From positions 62,001 to 126,000 of the forward strand of contig NZ_JAPTGB010000004.1 in the NCBI RefSeq assembly GCF_026891975.1: DNA of 64,000 bases. The letters run 5' to 3'. The position numbers and the translations under genes are program-made. This DNA is from Methanocorpusculum petauri (GTDB taxonomy: Archaea; Halobacteriota; Methanomicrobia; Methanomicrobiales; Methanocorpusculaceae). Under the pieces are notes generated by a model that was given only the letters and a program-made list of their open reading frames with translations, was not told where the DNA came from and did no database searches. Of the stretch, positions 17,389 through 27,078 are shown piece by piece. Every line of letters starts with the position of its first letter. Within the stretch, counting starts at the first letter, position 1.

Positions 17389-18410
17389 CGGATGAGACGA
17401 AGACGATCTGGTGGAACGATGAGAACAACTCGGTCATGCTGATCGATCAGACGAAGCTTCCGGTTGAGTTTTCTGTGATTGAGGTAACGACCGTTGAGCG
17501 GCTGGCCGAAGCTATCCGCCGCCTTGAGGTTCGGGGAGCGCCTGCTCTCGGTGTTGCCGGAGCGTTTGGTGTTGCGCTGTCTGCGCTGTCCTGTGTTTCT
17601 GACGCGGAGTTTGCCGAAACTGTTGCCGCGGATGCGGAGCTTCTGCGGAGCACCCGCCCGACGGCGGTAAATCTTGCGTGGGGTATTGACAAGGTTCTCC
17701 GGTCGATGGAGAATCTGCCACCGGAGATGGCGAAGTTTCTTGCGATCACTGCGGCGAAGAACATCGCCGCCGAGGATGAGAAGTGCTGTATGCTTCTCGG
17801 CCATAACGGTGCTTCCCTTCTTCCGCAGATCGGAACGGTTCTCACGCACTGCAACGCAGGAGCGCTCGCCTGTTCCACATGGGGAACTGCTCTCGGGGTG
17901 ATTCGTTCCGCACACAAGATGGGAAAGAAGATCTCGGTCATCTCCTGTGAGACACGGCCGCTTCTTCAGGGAGCACGGCTGACCGCGTGGGAACTTTCGC
18001 ATGATGCTATTCCGGTAACGTCGATCATTGATGCGGAAGCTGCGTATCTGATGCGTCAGGGAAAGATCGACTGCGTTGTGGTGGGTGCTGACCGCATAAC
18101 CCGCGATGCGGTTTTCAACAAAATCGGTACCTACATGCATGCGGTTTGTGCGAAGCATCACAACATTCCGTTCTATGTGGCAGCGCCCGCATCCACGTTT
18201 GACGTGGATGCGGCTGAGGCCGATATTGTGGTTGAGGAGCGGAACCGCGACGAGGTTGCGTCCTTCTGGGGCAAACCGACCGTGCCGGAGGGTGTGCCGG
18301 TCATTAACTATGCGTTTGACGCAACGCCTCTTGATCTCGTCTCGGCCATCATCACCGAAAAGGGTGTTTTCTATCCGCCGTACGATTTTTCTTCCCTGAG
18401 GCAGATGTAA
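17385..18410 (+). CDS. mtnA: S-methyl-5-thioribose-1-phosphate isomerase family
   Basis: 341 aa, eIF2B-like isomerase fold. Motifs: RRLEVRGAPALGVAGAFG, THCNAGALACSTWGTALGV with the catalytic Cys, and VVVGADRITRDAVFNKIGTY with the catalytic Asp. It converts 5-methylthioribose-1-phosphate (and, in methanogens, 5-deoxyribose-1-phosphate) to the ribulose form for recovery of S-adenosylmethionine by-products. Translation is coupled to the HdrA-like gene by a 4-nt overlap. Confidence 0.93.
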   Translation: MTDETKTIWWNDENNSVMLIDQTKLPVEFSVIEVTTVERLAEAIRRLEVRGAPALGVAGAFGVALSALSCVSDAEFAETVAADAELLRSTRPTAVNLAWGIDKVLRSMENLPPEMAKFLAITAAKNIAAEDEKCCMLLGHNGASLLPQIGTVLTHCNAGALACSTWGTALGVIRSAHKMGKKISVISCETRPLLQGARLTAWELSHDAIPVTSIIDAEAAYLMRQGKIDCVVVGADRITRDAVFNKIGTYMHAVCAKHHNIPFYVAAPASTFDVDAAEADIVVEERNRDEVASFWGKPTVPEGVPVINYAFDATPLDLVSAIITEKGVFYPPYDFSSLRQM

Positions 18411-18413
18411 CCA

Positions 18414-19118
18414 ATGTCGGTAACACTGCCTGTATCCCTCTTCAACAGTCCGTTCTGGGATTCGATTGCGCTGATGCTCGGCCATCTGGCACTGCTGGTA
18501 TTTTTTGTCTGGCTGATTCTTCTGGTGATCACCGTTGCACTGTTTGTGCTGTCGGTCAGGAAGAAGCATCTGTACTGCCCCTGGCTTCTGCGTCCTGCGT
18601 ATCTTCTGCTGAAGGGTGCGGTGCGGACCGGCTGCCGGATGTTCGGCATTGATGACACGGAGATCATCACGGTTCTGATCCGGCTGGAAAACGATGTGAA
18701 CCGGGATGCGTTTGCGGCAGTCCCTGTCGGGGAACGTGCGGTTTTTCTGCCGCACTGTCTGCGGTCGGCGAAGTGTCCGGCACATCTGACGCCGCTTGGC
18801 ATCAAGTGTCTTGATTGCGGGAAGTGCGGTCTGGGGATGGCAACAAATGCCCTGATGGATGCCGGGTATCTGGTGTTTATTATTCCGGGGTCAACCTACA
18901 TCAAACGGCTGCTGAAGCGGTTTCATCCCCGAGCTATGATAGGCGTCGGGTGTCTGATGGAGATCAAACAGTTTCAGGAGCTTGCACGAAAGATCGATAT
19001 GACGGCGATGGGGGTTGTGATGAAGTCGGACGGGTGTGTGGAGACAACTATTGCCTGGGAGGATCTGTTTGCGGTTGCGTCAATTGGTCTTGAGAAAAAG
19101 ATTGGGGAGGATGCATAG
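18414..19118 (+). CDS. DUF116 membrane protein, copy 1
   Basis: 234 aa. Residues about 17-45 form a hydrophobic membrane anchor (ALMLGHLALLVFFVWLILLVITVALFVLSV). The DUF116 domain follows with a conserved cysteine set LPHCLRSAKCPA and KCLDCGKCGLG, plus IGVGCLMEI and KSDGCVETT. These cysteines could hold an iron-sulfur or metal centre. Function unknown. It starts 3 nt after mtnA and abuts a paralogue, so the pair may form a heterodimer. Confidence 0.88.
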   Translation: MSVTLPVSLFNSPFWDSIALMLGHLALLVFFVWLILLVITVALFVLSVRKKHLYCPWLLRPAYLLLKGAVRTGCRMFGIDDTEIITVLIRLENDVNRDAFAAVPVGERAVFLPHCLRSAKCPAHLTPLGIKCLDCGKCGLGMATNALMDAGYLVFIIPGSTYIKRLLKRFHPRAMIGVGCLMEIKQFQELARKIDMTAMGVVMKSDGCVETTIAWEDLFAVASIGLEKKIGEDA

Positions 19119-19844
19119 ATGCCGGTTACGCTTCCGTTTGAGGTGACACTGTTCGGTAGTCCGTTCTGGGATAATCTGGCGCTTCTGATCGGACAGATTC
19201 TTTTGATTCTGATTCTTGTCTGGGTTGTGTTCGTGCTGGTGATGGTTGTGCTGATTGTACTTTCGATCAAACGCAAGCATCTCTACTTCCCGATGCTGCT
19301 CCGGCCGGTGCTTGCGTTTACGGAAGGGGCGGTTGCAACCGGGTGTCAGGTTCTCGGGGTGGACAGCGGGCAGCTGATGGAGTTTTTGATCCGGATTGAC
19401 AATGATATGAACACGACGATGTTTGCAGCAGTGCCGGTGGAGAGCAGGGCTGTCTTTTTCCCGCATTGTCTGCGGTCGGCGAAGTGTCCGGCACGCCTGA
19501 CGCCCGATGGTCTGAAATGCATCTCCTGCGGCAGGTGCGGTCTCGGTTCGGTGATTCCTCCATTGGAAGATGCAGGATATCTGACGTTTCTGATTCCTGG
19601 TTCCACGTTTGTGAAGCGGATGGTGAAGAAGTACCGGCCGCAGGCGATGATCGGGGTGGGCTGTATTGTTGAGGTGAAGGAGGGGCTGGAACTGGGGAAA
19701 CGTATCCATATGATTACGCTTGGGGTGGTGACGAAGACGGACGGCTGCGTGGAGACGACGATGGACTGGGATGAGCTGCTGGAGGTTGCATCGATCGGGC
19801 TTGCGGAGCCGATCGTCCGGCGGGAAGAGGAGAGAAAGGAGTAA
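19119..19844 (+). CDS. DUF116 membrane protein, copy 2
   Basis: 241 aa, directly abutting the previous gene (TAG then ATG). Same plan: two-strand hydrophobic anchor at about residues 22-50, then FFPHCLRSAKCPARLTPDG, CISCGRCGLGS, IGVGCIVEV and KTDGCVETTMDWDELL. All cysteines of copy 1 are retained, so both copies are probably functional. Last gene of the operon starting at 15582. Confidence 0.88.
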   Translation: MPVTLPFEVTLFGSPFWDNLALLIGQILLILILVWVVFVLVMVVLIVLSIKRKHLYFPMLLRPVLAFTEGAVATGCQVLGVDSGQLMEFLIRIDNDMNTTMFAAVPVESRAVFFPHCLRSAKCPARLTPDGLKCISCGRCGLGSVIPPLEDAGYLTFLIPGSTFVKRMVKKYRPQAMIGVGCIVEVKEGLELGKRIHMITLGVVTKTDGCVETTMDWDELLEVASIGLAEPIVRREEERKE

Positions 19845-20171
19845 AGACTGCGGTTTTGCGGTATTACGATCATTCTGCGGAGATATTTTTCATGAAAATT
19901 CCTGTGACGTGATAGAGAGAAATCCGCAGTTCACCGTGGTGACGCGCAGGCGACAGGAGGATGAGGATGGTCGCATCATTGAGTGAATCTCTTGGAGTTT
20001 GGAGAGTATCAGCAATAGCATTGTCAATGTACACCAAGTGATTTTTGTAGATATCTGTGATAATACTATTCTTTGACCAATAGATTTATACCATCTCATA
20101 CTAAGAAGATCAATTGTAAATCCATCGTCAACAATGAGAAACATGTCGTATGGGTTTGCAGGAGTTGTCTT
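19845..20171. other. intergenic region with promoter of the next gene
   Basis: 327 nt. The first 140 nt has a short open stretch ending in a basic/acidic tail (RRRQEDEDGRIIE) that may be a gene remnant but has no start. AGATTTATACC near 20084-20094 is a plausible TATA box. AGGAG 8 nt before 20172 is the ribosome site of the next gene. Confidence 0.45.
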
Positions 20172-21383
20172 ATGATAGTTAGTAAGAAAAGATCTATTTC
20201 TCAAATTGTATTGGCAGTATTAATTATATTGATATTTATCATGCCAGTTAGTGCCGAGTTCTCCCTTGGGGATTCAAATAATCAGTATTGGAGTGCCCCC
20301 CCATTATCGGAACTTAATCTTAGTATTGATGATTCTCGTAAGGATATAGAGTATATTCAGTATGTAGGTGTTATCATTCCGCAGACTGAATTTGTTGCTG
20401 TAAAATCAACATCTAATGGAACAACAACAGTGGTTGTACCACAAGATATAATAACTATACTAAATGTACCAAGCAGTAGTGAAGTATCTATCCCCTCTCA
20501 ACTTATTCGTAATGCAAATGTTGCTCAAGAAACTGGCATTGTGATCCTATGGGCACCTATGGCCCTTCTAGACTATTCTGTTAAAAATAATACTGCAATT
20601 ATTTCAGCAAAGAACTCATTATATATGGAATTTAGTTCTCTGGAGAATGCGCTATCTGTATCAAAGATCGAATATGTTTCGAATATGGATCTACAAGCCG
20701 CAGCTAGTAAGTTATCGTCTGATCTTCAAACCAGAAGCAGTACTACACTTTACCAAGAAAGATCCCTATATGATACATATAAGACGCAATATCAACTCAC
20801 TGGAATGACGGGAACACTTGGTAAATTTACCTATTCTAATAGCGGCAATGAAGGATATACCATTTATCATGAAAATGAGATATATCTCGAAAATTATGAT
20901 TGCATTGAGTTTATTTGCGGTTTAAATAATGCGGAATTGAATAATATTCAAGAGTATTTTGTGATTGCTATAGATAATCAGGATAGCGGGAGATTACTTG
21001 TCAGTGTGACAAATGGTAATGTCCCTTATATGGAGTATTACTGCTATATTGAAAATACTGGTTATTATGTACACTTAAAGGATCCGATAACTGGAACGTG
21101 GTACAATGGAAATTATGCAGATCCCACTCGAAGTAGTCGGATTGACTATATTCAGTTATCATCTGAATATTACATGGCATCATTATACCCAACCTTATAC
21201 GTAGCAAACACTATTGTCGAGGATTGGACTCGTACGAGAGATAATAACTGGTATGCACCACAGACAACAATGTTCCACAAAACAAGTGAGGATACGCGGG
21301 ATATTTATGTATCCGTCAATCCGTCTTGGACATCTGATAATAAGCTCAGTTCACTTCATGCAAGTGGAACTACTGTTTCCTAA
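20172..21383 (+). CDS. hypothetical secreted protein, 403 aa, AT-rich
   Basis: A signal peptide (SQIVLAVLIILIFIMPVSAE) follows a basic start. The ATG at 20172 has AGGAG upstream; earlier ATGs lack this. The mature part is Ser/Thr/Asn/Tyr-rich with many predicted beta strands and no Cys pairs in motif spacing. Blocks such as YIQYVGVIIPQTEFVAVKS, TGTLGKFTYSNSGNEGYTIYHENEIYLENYD and NNWYAPQTTMFHKTSEDTRDIYVSVNPSW suggest a beta-sandwich surface protein. I do not recognise the family. Strong A/T bias versus the operon upstream suggests transfer. Confidence 0.8.
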   Translation: MIVSKKRSISQIVLAVLIILIFIMPVSAEFSLGDSNNQYWSAPPLSELNLSIDDSRKDIEYIQYVGVIIPQTEFVAVKSTSNGTTTVVVPQDIITILNVPSSSEVSIPSQLIRNANVAQETGIVILWAPMALLDYSVKNNTAIISAKNSLYMEFSSLENALSVSKIEYVSNMDLQAAASKLSSDLQTRSSTTLYQERSLYDTYKTQYQLTGMTGTLGKFTYSNSGNEGYTIYHENEIYLENYDCIEFICGLNNAELNNIQEYFVIAIDNQDSGRLLVSVTNGNVPYMEYYCYIENTGYYVHLKDPITGTWYNGNYADPTRSSRIDYIQLSSEYYMASLYPTLYVANTIVEDWTRTRDNNWYAPQTTMFHKTSEDTRDIYVSVNPSWTSDNKLSSLHASGTTVS

Positions 21384-21434
21384 GATGATATCAGGATGAT
21401 ATCTCACTACATACAAAAACATAGGGTGATACGT

Positions 21435-22055
21435 ATGAAATCTCATATTATTTTTCCCGTACTGATATGTGTTCTTGTTGTTTTCTCATCAGGATGTATT
21501 CAGATGGCTGGTCCACACGGGAATGTTACCGCGACTCAAAGCGAAGAACACTATTGGACGGTTGGTTTCTTTGACAAAGGGGTGTATCGGCATTCCAATG
21601 AAATAGCTGATGCGCAACGTATGGCATATATGTTGGAATGGCAGTTTGATCTGGAGAATTCCACCGGATTTGTAATGGCAGAAAAACGAAATTCCACGGA
21701 AAACCGTGTACCTGTGTTTATCCTGAAACCTGGTACTACCGGCAGTATTTCCCTCAAAGTTGTAGCACCGCAGGAAAATGATCTTACCATCTCCGTATCT
21801 CCCGAAACAGATCTGCCGGAGGGGGTAACAATTGTTCTGGAAAATACCTCTGTAACCATACCGGCAGGCAGGACCTTGCTCACCTCACTGCACCTTTCCA
21901 TGGAGAAAGATGTAACAAGGAATGACAGGAATATGTCCTGCATTTGGCTTGAAACAACGCAGGGTATGGGGCTTGGGAGATGGTGCCAGATATTGACGAG
22001 TGCTGATCCCCATATTCCGGAAATTGATGCCGGTGAGCGAGTTTATGTTGTGTGA
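21435..22055 (+). CDS. hypothetical lipoprotein, 206 aa
   Basis: The ATG at 21435 has GGTGAT just upstream and begins a lipoprotein signal ending FSSGC (about residue 21). The mature domain has a probable Ig-like beta fold: FILKPGTTGSISLKVVAPQENDLTISVSPETDLPEGVTIVLENTSVTIPAG resembles bacterial/archaeal NEW3-like or BatD-like beta sandwiches. Two late cysteines (MSCIWLETT, RWCQIL) could form a disulfide. It follows the AT-rich secreted gene by 52 nt and is likely co-transcribed. Confidence 0.75.
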   Translation: MKSHIIFPVLICVLVVFSSGCIQMAGPHGNVTATQSEEHYWTVGFFDKGVYRHSNEIADAQRMAYMLEWQFDLENSTGFVMAEKRNSTENRVPVFILKPGTTGSISLKVVAPQENDLTISVSPETDLPEGVTIVLENTSVTIPAGRTLLTSLHLSMEKDVTRNDRNMSCIWLETTQGMGLGRWCQILTSADPHIPEIDAGERVYVV

Positions 22056-22125
22056 GGGGGATATAAGGTCTAGGTGGCGAGTTGAGTAGTTGGTTGTGTG
22101 ATCGAAACCCAATTCCCGATTTCGA

Positions 22126-22881
22126 TCACAGAGTATTCAGGTGCCGGAGAATGCTTCGCTGAAAGTATTTTCCAAAAATTCCGTTCGTGACCATGATGCC
22201 GCCAATGGCATCTCCGGATCGAACGACCGAGAGTGTTTCTTTTTCGTCGGAGAAGATCATCAGATCCGGGACGCGTTCGGTTACACCGTCCGGGGCTTTT
22301 GTTCCGAGAAATATGGCGCCGATATCCTGATCGCCGGTATAGAGCTTCAGCGGGAAATCCGAAAACCGTGCGGGATCGTCAACAACTATGTAGAGTTGTA
22401 CCCGCCTGGCCAGTTTTTTGAAGTCTGATTCGTATTTTTTTGTGGTTTCGGGATTTGTACACACCACCACCATTTCGGTACGACAGCGGCGGAAGATGGA
22501 TTGAATCTGGTTTTCCAGTGCCCATTCGGTGTGCAGCTCATATGACTGGGAGGTGAAGGTTTTTGCGGTGACTTTCTGTTCGATCTTGATGAGATCGGCG
22601 GCGAGGCGGTCACACATCCGGGCGTAGTCTCTTTTCAGCCGGTCGAAGGTTTCCTGTACGTCGGTTGCGGAGTAGAGGGTCGGTGTTCCTTTGGTAACGC
22701 CGGCGTAGCCTTTCTGTACCAGACCTTCCAGCACATCATAGACGCGGCCCCGGGGGATTCCGGTCAGCTCCTGAATGTCACGGGCACTGCCGACCCGAAT
22801 GGCGATGAGGTTCACATATACCCGGGCTTCGTACTGGGTGAAGCCGAACTTGACCAGCTGATCGCTGAGCTTTTCCGTCAT
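22126..22881 (-). CDS. TrmB-family transcriptional regulator
   Basis: 251 aa. N-terminal winged helix typical of TrmB: FGFTQYEARVYVNLIAIRVGSARDIQELTGIPRGRVYDVLEGLVQKGYAGVTKGTPTLY. A coiled linker and a TrmB effector-binding region (PLD-like, FRRCRTEMVVVCTNPET) follow. TrmB proteins sense sugars or other metabolites and regulate transport genes. It is divergent from the MFS transporter at 22984 with about 100 nt between, and probably controls it. Confidence 0.88.
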   Translation of the reverse strand: MTEKLSDQLVKFGFTQYEARVYVNLIAIRVGSARDIQELTGIPRGRVYDVLEGLVQKGYAGVTKGTPTLYSATDVQETFDRLKRDYARMCDRLAADLIKIEQKVTAKTFTSQSYELHTEWALENQIQSIFRRCRTEMVVVCTNPETTKKYESDFKKLARRVQLYIVVDDPARFSDFPLKLYTGDQDIGAIFLGTKAPDGVTERVPDLMIFSDEKETLSVVRSGDAIGGIMVTNGIFGKYFQRSILRHLNTL

Positions 22882-22983
22882 GCATTCCAGTATTTGTTGT
22901 CCGTCCTATACACAGTTTTTTGTCTTTGCAACTCTGTTCAGGGACACCATATTCATATGATTTCAACGTGAATCTGATACCAC

Positions 22984-24207
22984 ATGTCTGGTTCCGATAA
23001 ACCATTTGTTGCGGGAAAGAGAACGATGATCGTTCTGCTGCTTGCGGCAATGCCGGCACTGCTCGGTACGGCAGCAGTGGCTCCGGCACTCCCCTTAATC
23101 AGTGAGGCGTTTCCTGATGCGTCGGAGACGCTGATTTCACTGATAATCACTCTGCCGCCGCTTGCAACAGCATTGTCGGGATTTCTTATCGGCGCTATCT
23201 CGGATCGGTACGGCAGAAAACGCGTGCTGATCATAAGTCTTGCGCTGTTTGGTCTTGCGGGGTCTTCAGGATTTTTCCTTGACTCCGTGACATCGATTAT
23301 CTTCTGGCGGTTGTGGCTTGGTGTGGGTCTTGCGGGTCTCCTGCCAACGGTGACAACGCTTCTGACTGAGTACTATGACGGCCCGACCCGTGCCCGGTAT
23401 ATGGGATATCTTTCGGCAGCGATGGGGATCGGCGGCCTGGTACTCCAGACCGGCTGCGGTATTCTGGCAGAGATCTCGTGGCGTGAGCCGTTTCTGATCT
23501 ATCTGTTCGGCGTTCTGGTGATTCCGCTGGTCCTCATCTATGTGAAGGAACCAAAACGGGTTGAGGAGACGGAGGAGTTCAGCGATGGTCTGGAGATGCC
23601 GAGTTCCCGGATAAAGAAGCTGGATACCAAACCGGTTCTTCTGGTGTACGTGACTTTGTTTGTGTCTTTGATTATGATGTATCTGATCTCGTCGAAGATT
23701 GCATATCTCCTGACACAGACGGCGGATGTTTCGACGACTATCTGCGGTCTGATTCTCGGAATGGCGGGTCTGTTCAGTGCGGTATCGAGTTATTCGTTCT
23801 GGCGGTTTGCCCGTTGGTTTACGCCGATTCAGATGTTTTCGCTGATGTTTTTCCTGGAGGGTGCGGGTCTCTTTATTGTGGGGACGGCGATCAATGTACC
23901 GGTAATTGCTTTTGGTGCGGCACTGGTGGGTTTTGGTCTGGGTCTGGGGACGCCGACCGGTTCAATGTGGCTGTCGGCAATTACACCGCAAAAGTATCTG
24001 GGTCGTATTATGGGCGGGCAGACGGTTGCGGTGTACTTCGGTGTGTTTGCTTCCTCGTTTGTGGGCGCAGAGCTTCTTGCGATGACCGGCAGCTATCAGG
24101 GTCTGTTCCTGACGATCGGTGTCGTGGGTATTCTGGTTGGTGTGGTGTACTGGACTGCGGCAATGTTGTCCAAACGATCAAAACGGATGAAGGCCGGGAC
24201 AGTCTGA
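22984..24207 (+). CDS. MFS transporter, Bcr/CflA-like drug exporter
   Basis: 407 aa with about 12 hydrophobic segments. The first inter-helix loop carries the MFS signature GAISDRYGRKRVLII (family G-x3-D-R-x-G-R-R/K). An antiporter-like motif follows in helix 5 (GYLSAAMGIGGLVLQTGCG). Such carriers export drugs or metabolites with proton exchange. It is next to and divergent from a TrmB regulator, so inducible export is likely. The substrate cannot be read from the sequence. Confidence 0.87.
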   Translation: MSGSDKPFVAGKRTMIVLLLAAMPALLGTAAVAPALPLISEAFPDASETLISLIITLPPLATALSGFLIGAISDRYGRKRVLIISLALFGLAGSSGFFLDSVTSIIFWRLWLGVGLAGLLPTVTTLLTEYYDGPTRARYMGYLSAAMGIGGLVLQTGCGILAEISWREPFLIYLFGVLVIPLVLIYVKEPKRVEETEEFSDGLEMPSSRIKKLDTKPVLLVYVTLFVSLIMMYLISSKIAYLLTQTADVSTTICGLILGMAGLFSAVSSYSFWRFARWFTPIQMFSLMFFLEGAGLFIVGTAINVPVIAFGAALVGFGLGLGTPTGSMWLSAITPQKYLGRIMGGQTVAVYFGVFASSFVGAELLAMTGSYQGLFLTIGVVGILVGVVYWTAAMLSKRSKRMKAGTV

Positions 24208-24242
24208 TACTTTGATATTTGTTCAGGAACAATAGATCTGCT

Positions 24243-24476
24243 ATGCAGCTGACAAAATTTGCGGCGGTCGTTTTGATCGTGGCCGCGGTATGTCTTGCGG
24301 TAACGGCCGGATGTGCGGTCGCGGCTCCTGCGGATGTTCCGCAGCCGAGCGTTGCGCCGCATTACCATGCGTATCTGTCCTGTCCCTACTATGATGCAGG
24401 GCAGTGTCCGGGAGACTGCGGATGGAACCAGCCGCGGTATGCGGAGTCCCATTACCGGCATCACGGCAGATGCTGA
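24243..24476 (+). CDS. small secreted Cys/His-rich protein
   Basis: 77 aa. Signal peptide MQLTKFAAVVLIVAAVCLAV, with possible lipobox VTAGC. The mature peptide has five more Cys and many His/Tyr residues (HYHAYLSCPYY, QCPGDCGW, HYRHHGRC), suggesting metal binding or disulfides outside the cell. The start is the ATG at 24243. I know no family. It sits alone between the MFS and DUF255 genes. Confidence 0.6.
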   Translation: MQLTKFAAVVLIVAAVCLAVTAGCAVAAPADVPQPSVAPHYHAYLSCPYYDAGQCPGDCGWNQPRYAESHYRHHGRC

Positions 24477-24556
24477 TACATTTTTTTTCTTTTTTGTCGG
24501 ATCTTTTTCCGGTATCTCTATATTGATTAGGCAGTGCGGTACATATTGTCGTACGA

Positions 24557-26554
24557 ATGTCGGCGAATCATCTGATCCACGAGAAGTCGTTGTATCTTCT
24601 GCAGCATGCACAGAATCCTGTTGACTGGTATCCGTGGGGCGAGGAGGCGTTTGCGAAGGCCCGGGCGGAGGATAAGCCGATCTTTCTGAGCATCGGCTAC
24701 TCAACCTGCCACTGGTGTCATGTGATGGAGCGGGAGTCGTTTTCGGATGATGAGGTTGCTGTTCTGCTGAATGAGCGGTATGTTTCGGTGAAGGTGGATC
24801 GGGAGGAGCGGCCTGATATTGATGCGGTGTACATGCAGGTCTGTCAGGCGATGACCGGGTCGGGCGGCTGGCCGCTGACGATTCTGATGACTGCGGATCA
24901 GAAGCCGTTTTATGCGGGAACGTATCTGCCGAAGGTGCCGAAGTTCGGGAAGCCGGGTCTTGTGGATCTGCTGACCGGTGTCGGGGATCTCTGGAAAGAA
25001 CGGCGGGATGAGCTGCTGGCGGCTGCGGAGGAGGTTGCGGCGTTTTCTGCGCAGGATCGGTCGCGGTTGTCCACCAGACCGGAGAAGGGTCTTCTCCGGT
25101 CGGCGGTGCAGTTGTTCCGGCAGGGTTTTGATCCGGGCAACGGGGGGTTTTCGCCTGCGCCGAAGTTTCCGATGCCGCATAATCTGTTGTTTCTGCTGCG
25201 ATATTCTGAGCTGGAACGGGATGCGTTTGCACGGAAGATGGCGGAGACGACGCTTGTACAAATGGCACGCGGCGGTATTTTTGATCAGTTGGGCGGGGGG
25301 TTTTCGCGGTATTCGACGGATGCGGTCTGGCTGGTTCCGCATTTTGAGAAGATGCTGTATGATAATGCGCTGTTGTCTTTTGCGTATCTGGAGGCGTTTT
25401 CGGTTACGGGAAATGTGTATTTCCGGACGGTTGCGGAGCGGACGCTTTCGTATGTTTTGCGGGAGCTGCATGATGGGTCGGGAGGTTTTTATGCAGGACA
25501 GGATGCGGACAGCGAGGGGGTTGAGGGGAGGTTTTATGTTTTTTCCCGTGCGGAGGTTCTGAATGTGCTGGGGGAGGAGGACGGGGCGGTGTTCTGCGAC
25601 TGGTTCGGGATTTCTGGGATGAGTGTGCCGAATCTTTTGCAGCAGACGGATTTTGCTTCACCGGATCCCCGGATTGCGGGGTTGTGTGAGCGGATGTATG
25701 CGTACCGGAAGGCCCGGGCGGAGCTGTTGACGGACGATAAGATGCTGACTGCGTGGAATGCGCTGATGCTTGCGGCGTGTGCGAAGGCGTTCCGGGTTCT
25801 GGGTGATGAGCGGTATCTGGCGGCTGCACAGGGGTGCCGGAGGTTTGTTGCGGAGCATCTGACGGATGATCGGGGGAGGCTGCTGGTGCGGTTCCGGGAC
25901 GGGGAGGCGAAGGGTATGGGTCAGCTTGCGGATTATGCATTTTATTCCTGGGCACTTCTTGAGTTGTATGCGGCGGATTTTGATCCGTCCTGTCTGGCGG
26001 AGGCATGCCGGATGGCGGATCTGATGCGGGATTTGTTCTATGATGAGGTTCGCGGAGGTTTTTTCCTGTATGCGTCTGATGCGGAGCGGTTGATCGGGAG
26101 GCCGAAGGAGGTGTATGACGGGGCGATGCCGTCCGGGAATTCGATGGCGGCGCAGGTTCTGGTGCGGCTCGCACGGCTGACGGCGGAGCCGGAGCGGATG
26201 CGGCAGGCGGAGGAGCAGCTTGCGTTTGTTGCGGGAAATGCGGGGACGTATCCTGCGGGTTATAGTCTTGGTCTTCTGGCAATGGCGGAGATGCTGTATC
26301 CGACGGGGGAGGTGGTGTGCTGTTCGGCGGAGGATGTGGTGCCGCCGGAGTTTTTGGATCTGCTGGAGCGGTCACATGCGGCTGCGGTGGTGAAGAGTCC
26401 GAAAACAGCTGCGGAGCTTTCGCGTGCGGCTCCGTTTACTGCGGCGTATCCGGTTCCTGATACGGGTTCGGTGTTGTATTTCTGCCGGGACGGGAGGTGT
26501 GCGGAACCGGTCGGGAGTGTGGCGGAGCTTGCGGAGCTGATGCGGAAGTGGTGA
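24557..26554 (+). CDS. DUF255 thioredoxin-domain protein (YyaL/SPATA20 family)
   Basis: 665 aa. The N-terminal thioredoxin-like domain has the family signature [31 protein letters not shown] with CHWC at the active site, and [25 protein letters not shown] long alpha/alpha-toroid region follows ([48 protein letters not shown]) resembling N-acylglucosamine epimerase-like folds. The biochemical role is unsettled; a redox or sugar-linked role is assumed. Full family length, single start at 24557. Confidence 0.93.
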   Translation: MSANHLIHEKSLYLLQHAQNPVDWYPWGEEAFAKARAEDKPIFLSIGYSTCHWCHVMERESFSDDEVAVLLNERYVSVKVDREERPDIDAVYMQVCQAMTGSGGWPLTILMTADQKPFYAGTYLPKVPKFGKPGLVDLLTGVGDLWKERRDELLAAAEEVAAFSAQDRSRLSTRPEKGLLRSAVQLFRQGFDPGNGGFSPAPKFPMPHNLLFLLRYSELERDAFARKMAETTLVQMARGGIFDQLGGGFSRYSTDAVWLVPHFEKMLYDNALLSFAYLEAFSVTGNVYFRTVAERTLSYVLRELHDGSGGFYAGQDADSEGVEGRFYVFSRAEVLNVLGEEDGAVFCDWFGISGMSVPNLLQQTDFASPDPRIAGLCERMYAYRKARAELLTDDKMLTAWNALMLAACAKAFRVLGDERYLAAAQGCRRFVAEHLTDDRGRLLVRFRDGEAKGMGQLADYAFYSWALLELYAADFDPSCLAEACRMADLMRDLFYDEVRGGFFLYASDAERLIGRPKEVYDGAMPSGNSMAAQVLVRLARLTAEPERMRQAEEQLAFVAGNAGTYPAGYSLGLLAMAEMLYPTGEVVCCSAEDVVPPEFLDLLERSHAAAVVKSPKTAAELSRAAPFTAAYPVPDTGSVLYFCRDGRCAEPVGSVAELAELMRKW

Positions 26555-26563
26555 GGGAGTGGT

Positions 26564-26965
26564 TCAGGTGACGATCAATGCAGTATTATAATACCGGTCA
26601 TCTGCGAGAATGTAGCCGTTCCCTCTTCCCAGTCCGTATTTTCCCAGAAGTTCTCCTGCTTCCTGTCCGCTCACAACAGAGGCTCCCTGTTTCATGCGGA
26701 CGAACGGGTTGTCGGAGATGGGGAAGCTTGCGCCGGGATGCTGGAGCAGTGCTTTCAGATGCGGATACTGCTGGTAGTCCTGTTCTGTCGGGATGAGAAG
26801 TACGGCGTCCTCCGGGGGAGGCGAGGTACTGGTATAGTGGGAAGGCTGAAGAGTGAGCCATCCGTCCGGCGAGGCGAACAGATAGAGACAACCGGCCACT
26901 GCGATGCAGATCAGGCCGAGTACGGCGACTGCCGTGATATATTTTCTGCGGTGTGCGGGATTCAT
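26564..26965 (-). CDS. membrane-anchored member of the minus-strand surface-protein family
   Basis: 133 aa. One N-terminal membrane segment (ITAVAVLGLICIAVAGCLYLF) after a basic start; it may be a lipoprotein (VAGC). The body LLIPTEQDYQQYPHLKALL aligns with VIHLNEEDFAQHPALEIL of the 28348 gene, and the end GYILADDRYYNTALIV mirrors the YxEWNxTxY ending of the others. Unlike the six neighbours it has no copy of the shared promoter/signal cassette. Last member of the array, followed by DUF255 on the other strand. Confidence 0.7.
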   Translation of the reverse strand: MNPAHRRKYITAVAVLGLICIAVAGCLYLFASPDGWLTLQPSHYTSTSPPPEDAVLLIPTEQDYQQYPHLKALLQHPGASFPISDNPFVRMKQGASVVSGQEAGELLGKYGLGRGNGYILADDRYYNTALIVT

Positions 26966-27009
26966 GGATGTGTTTCCGGATTTTTTTTCAGTACGAGTAG
27001 GGGGGCTGT

Positions 27010-27070
27010 CTGTTGAGGGGGATTGTGATCCAGCCTGATTCTGTATCAGCCGTGATGGCGATCCTGCAAG
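27010..27070 (-). pseudogene. remnant of a 28348-type surface protein
   Basis: On the minus strand RIAITADTESGWITIP can be read. This matches AIAVIPADTESGWIALP in the intact gene at 28348..29271, at DNA level as well. No start or complete frame remains. It shows that another family member was lost here. Confidence 0.6.
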
Positions 27071-27078
27071 TACGGTTT

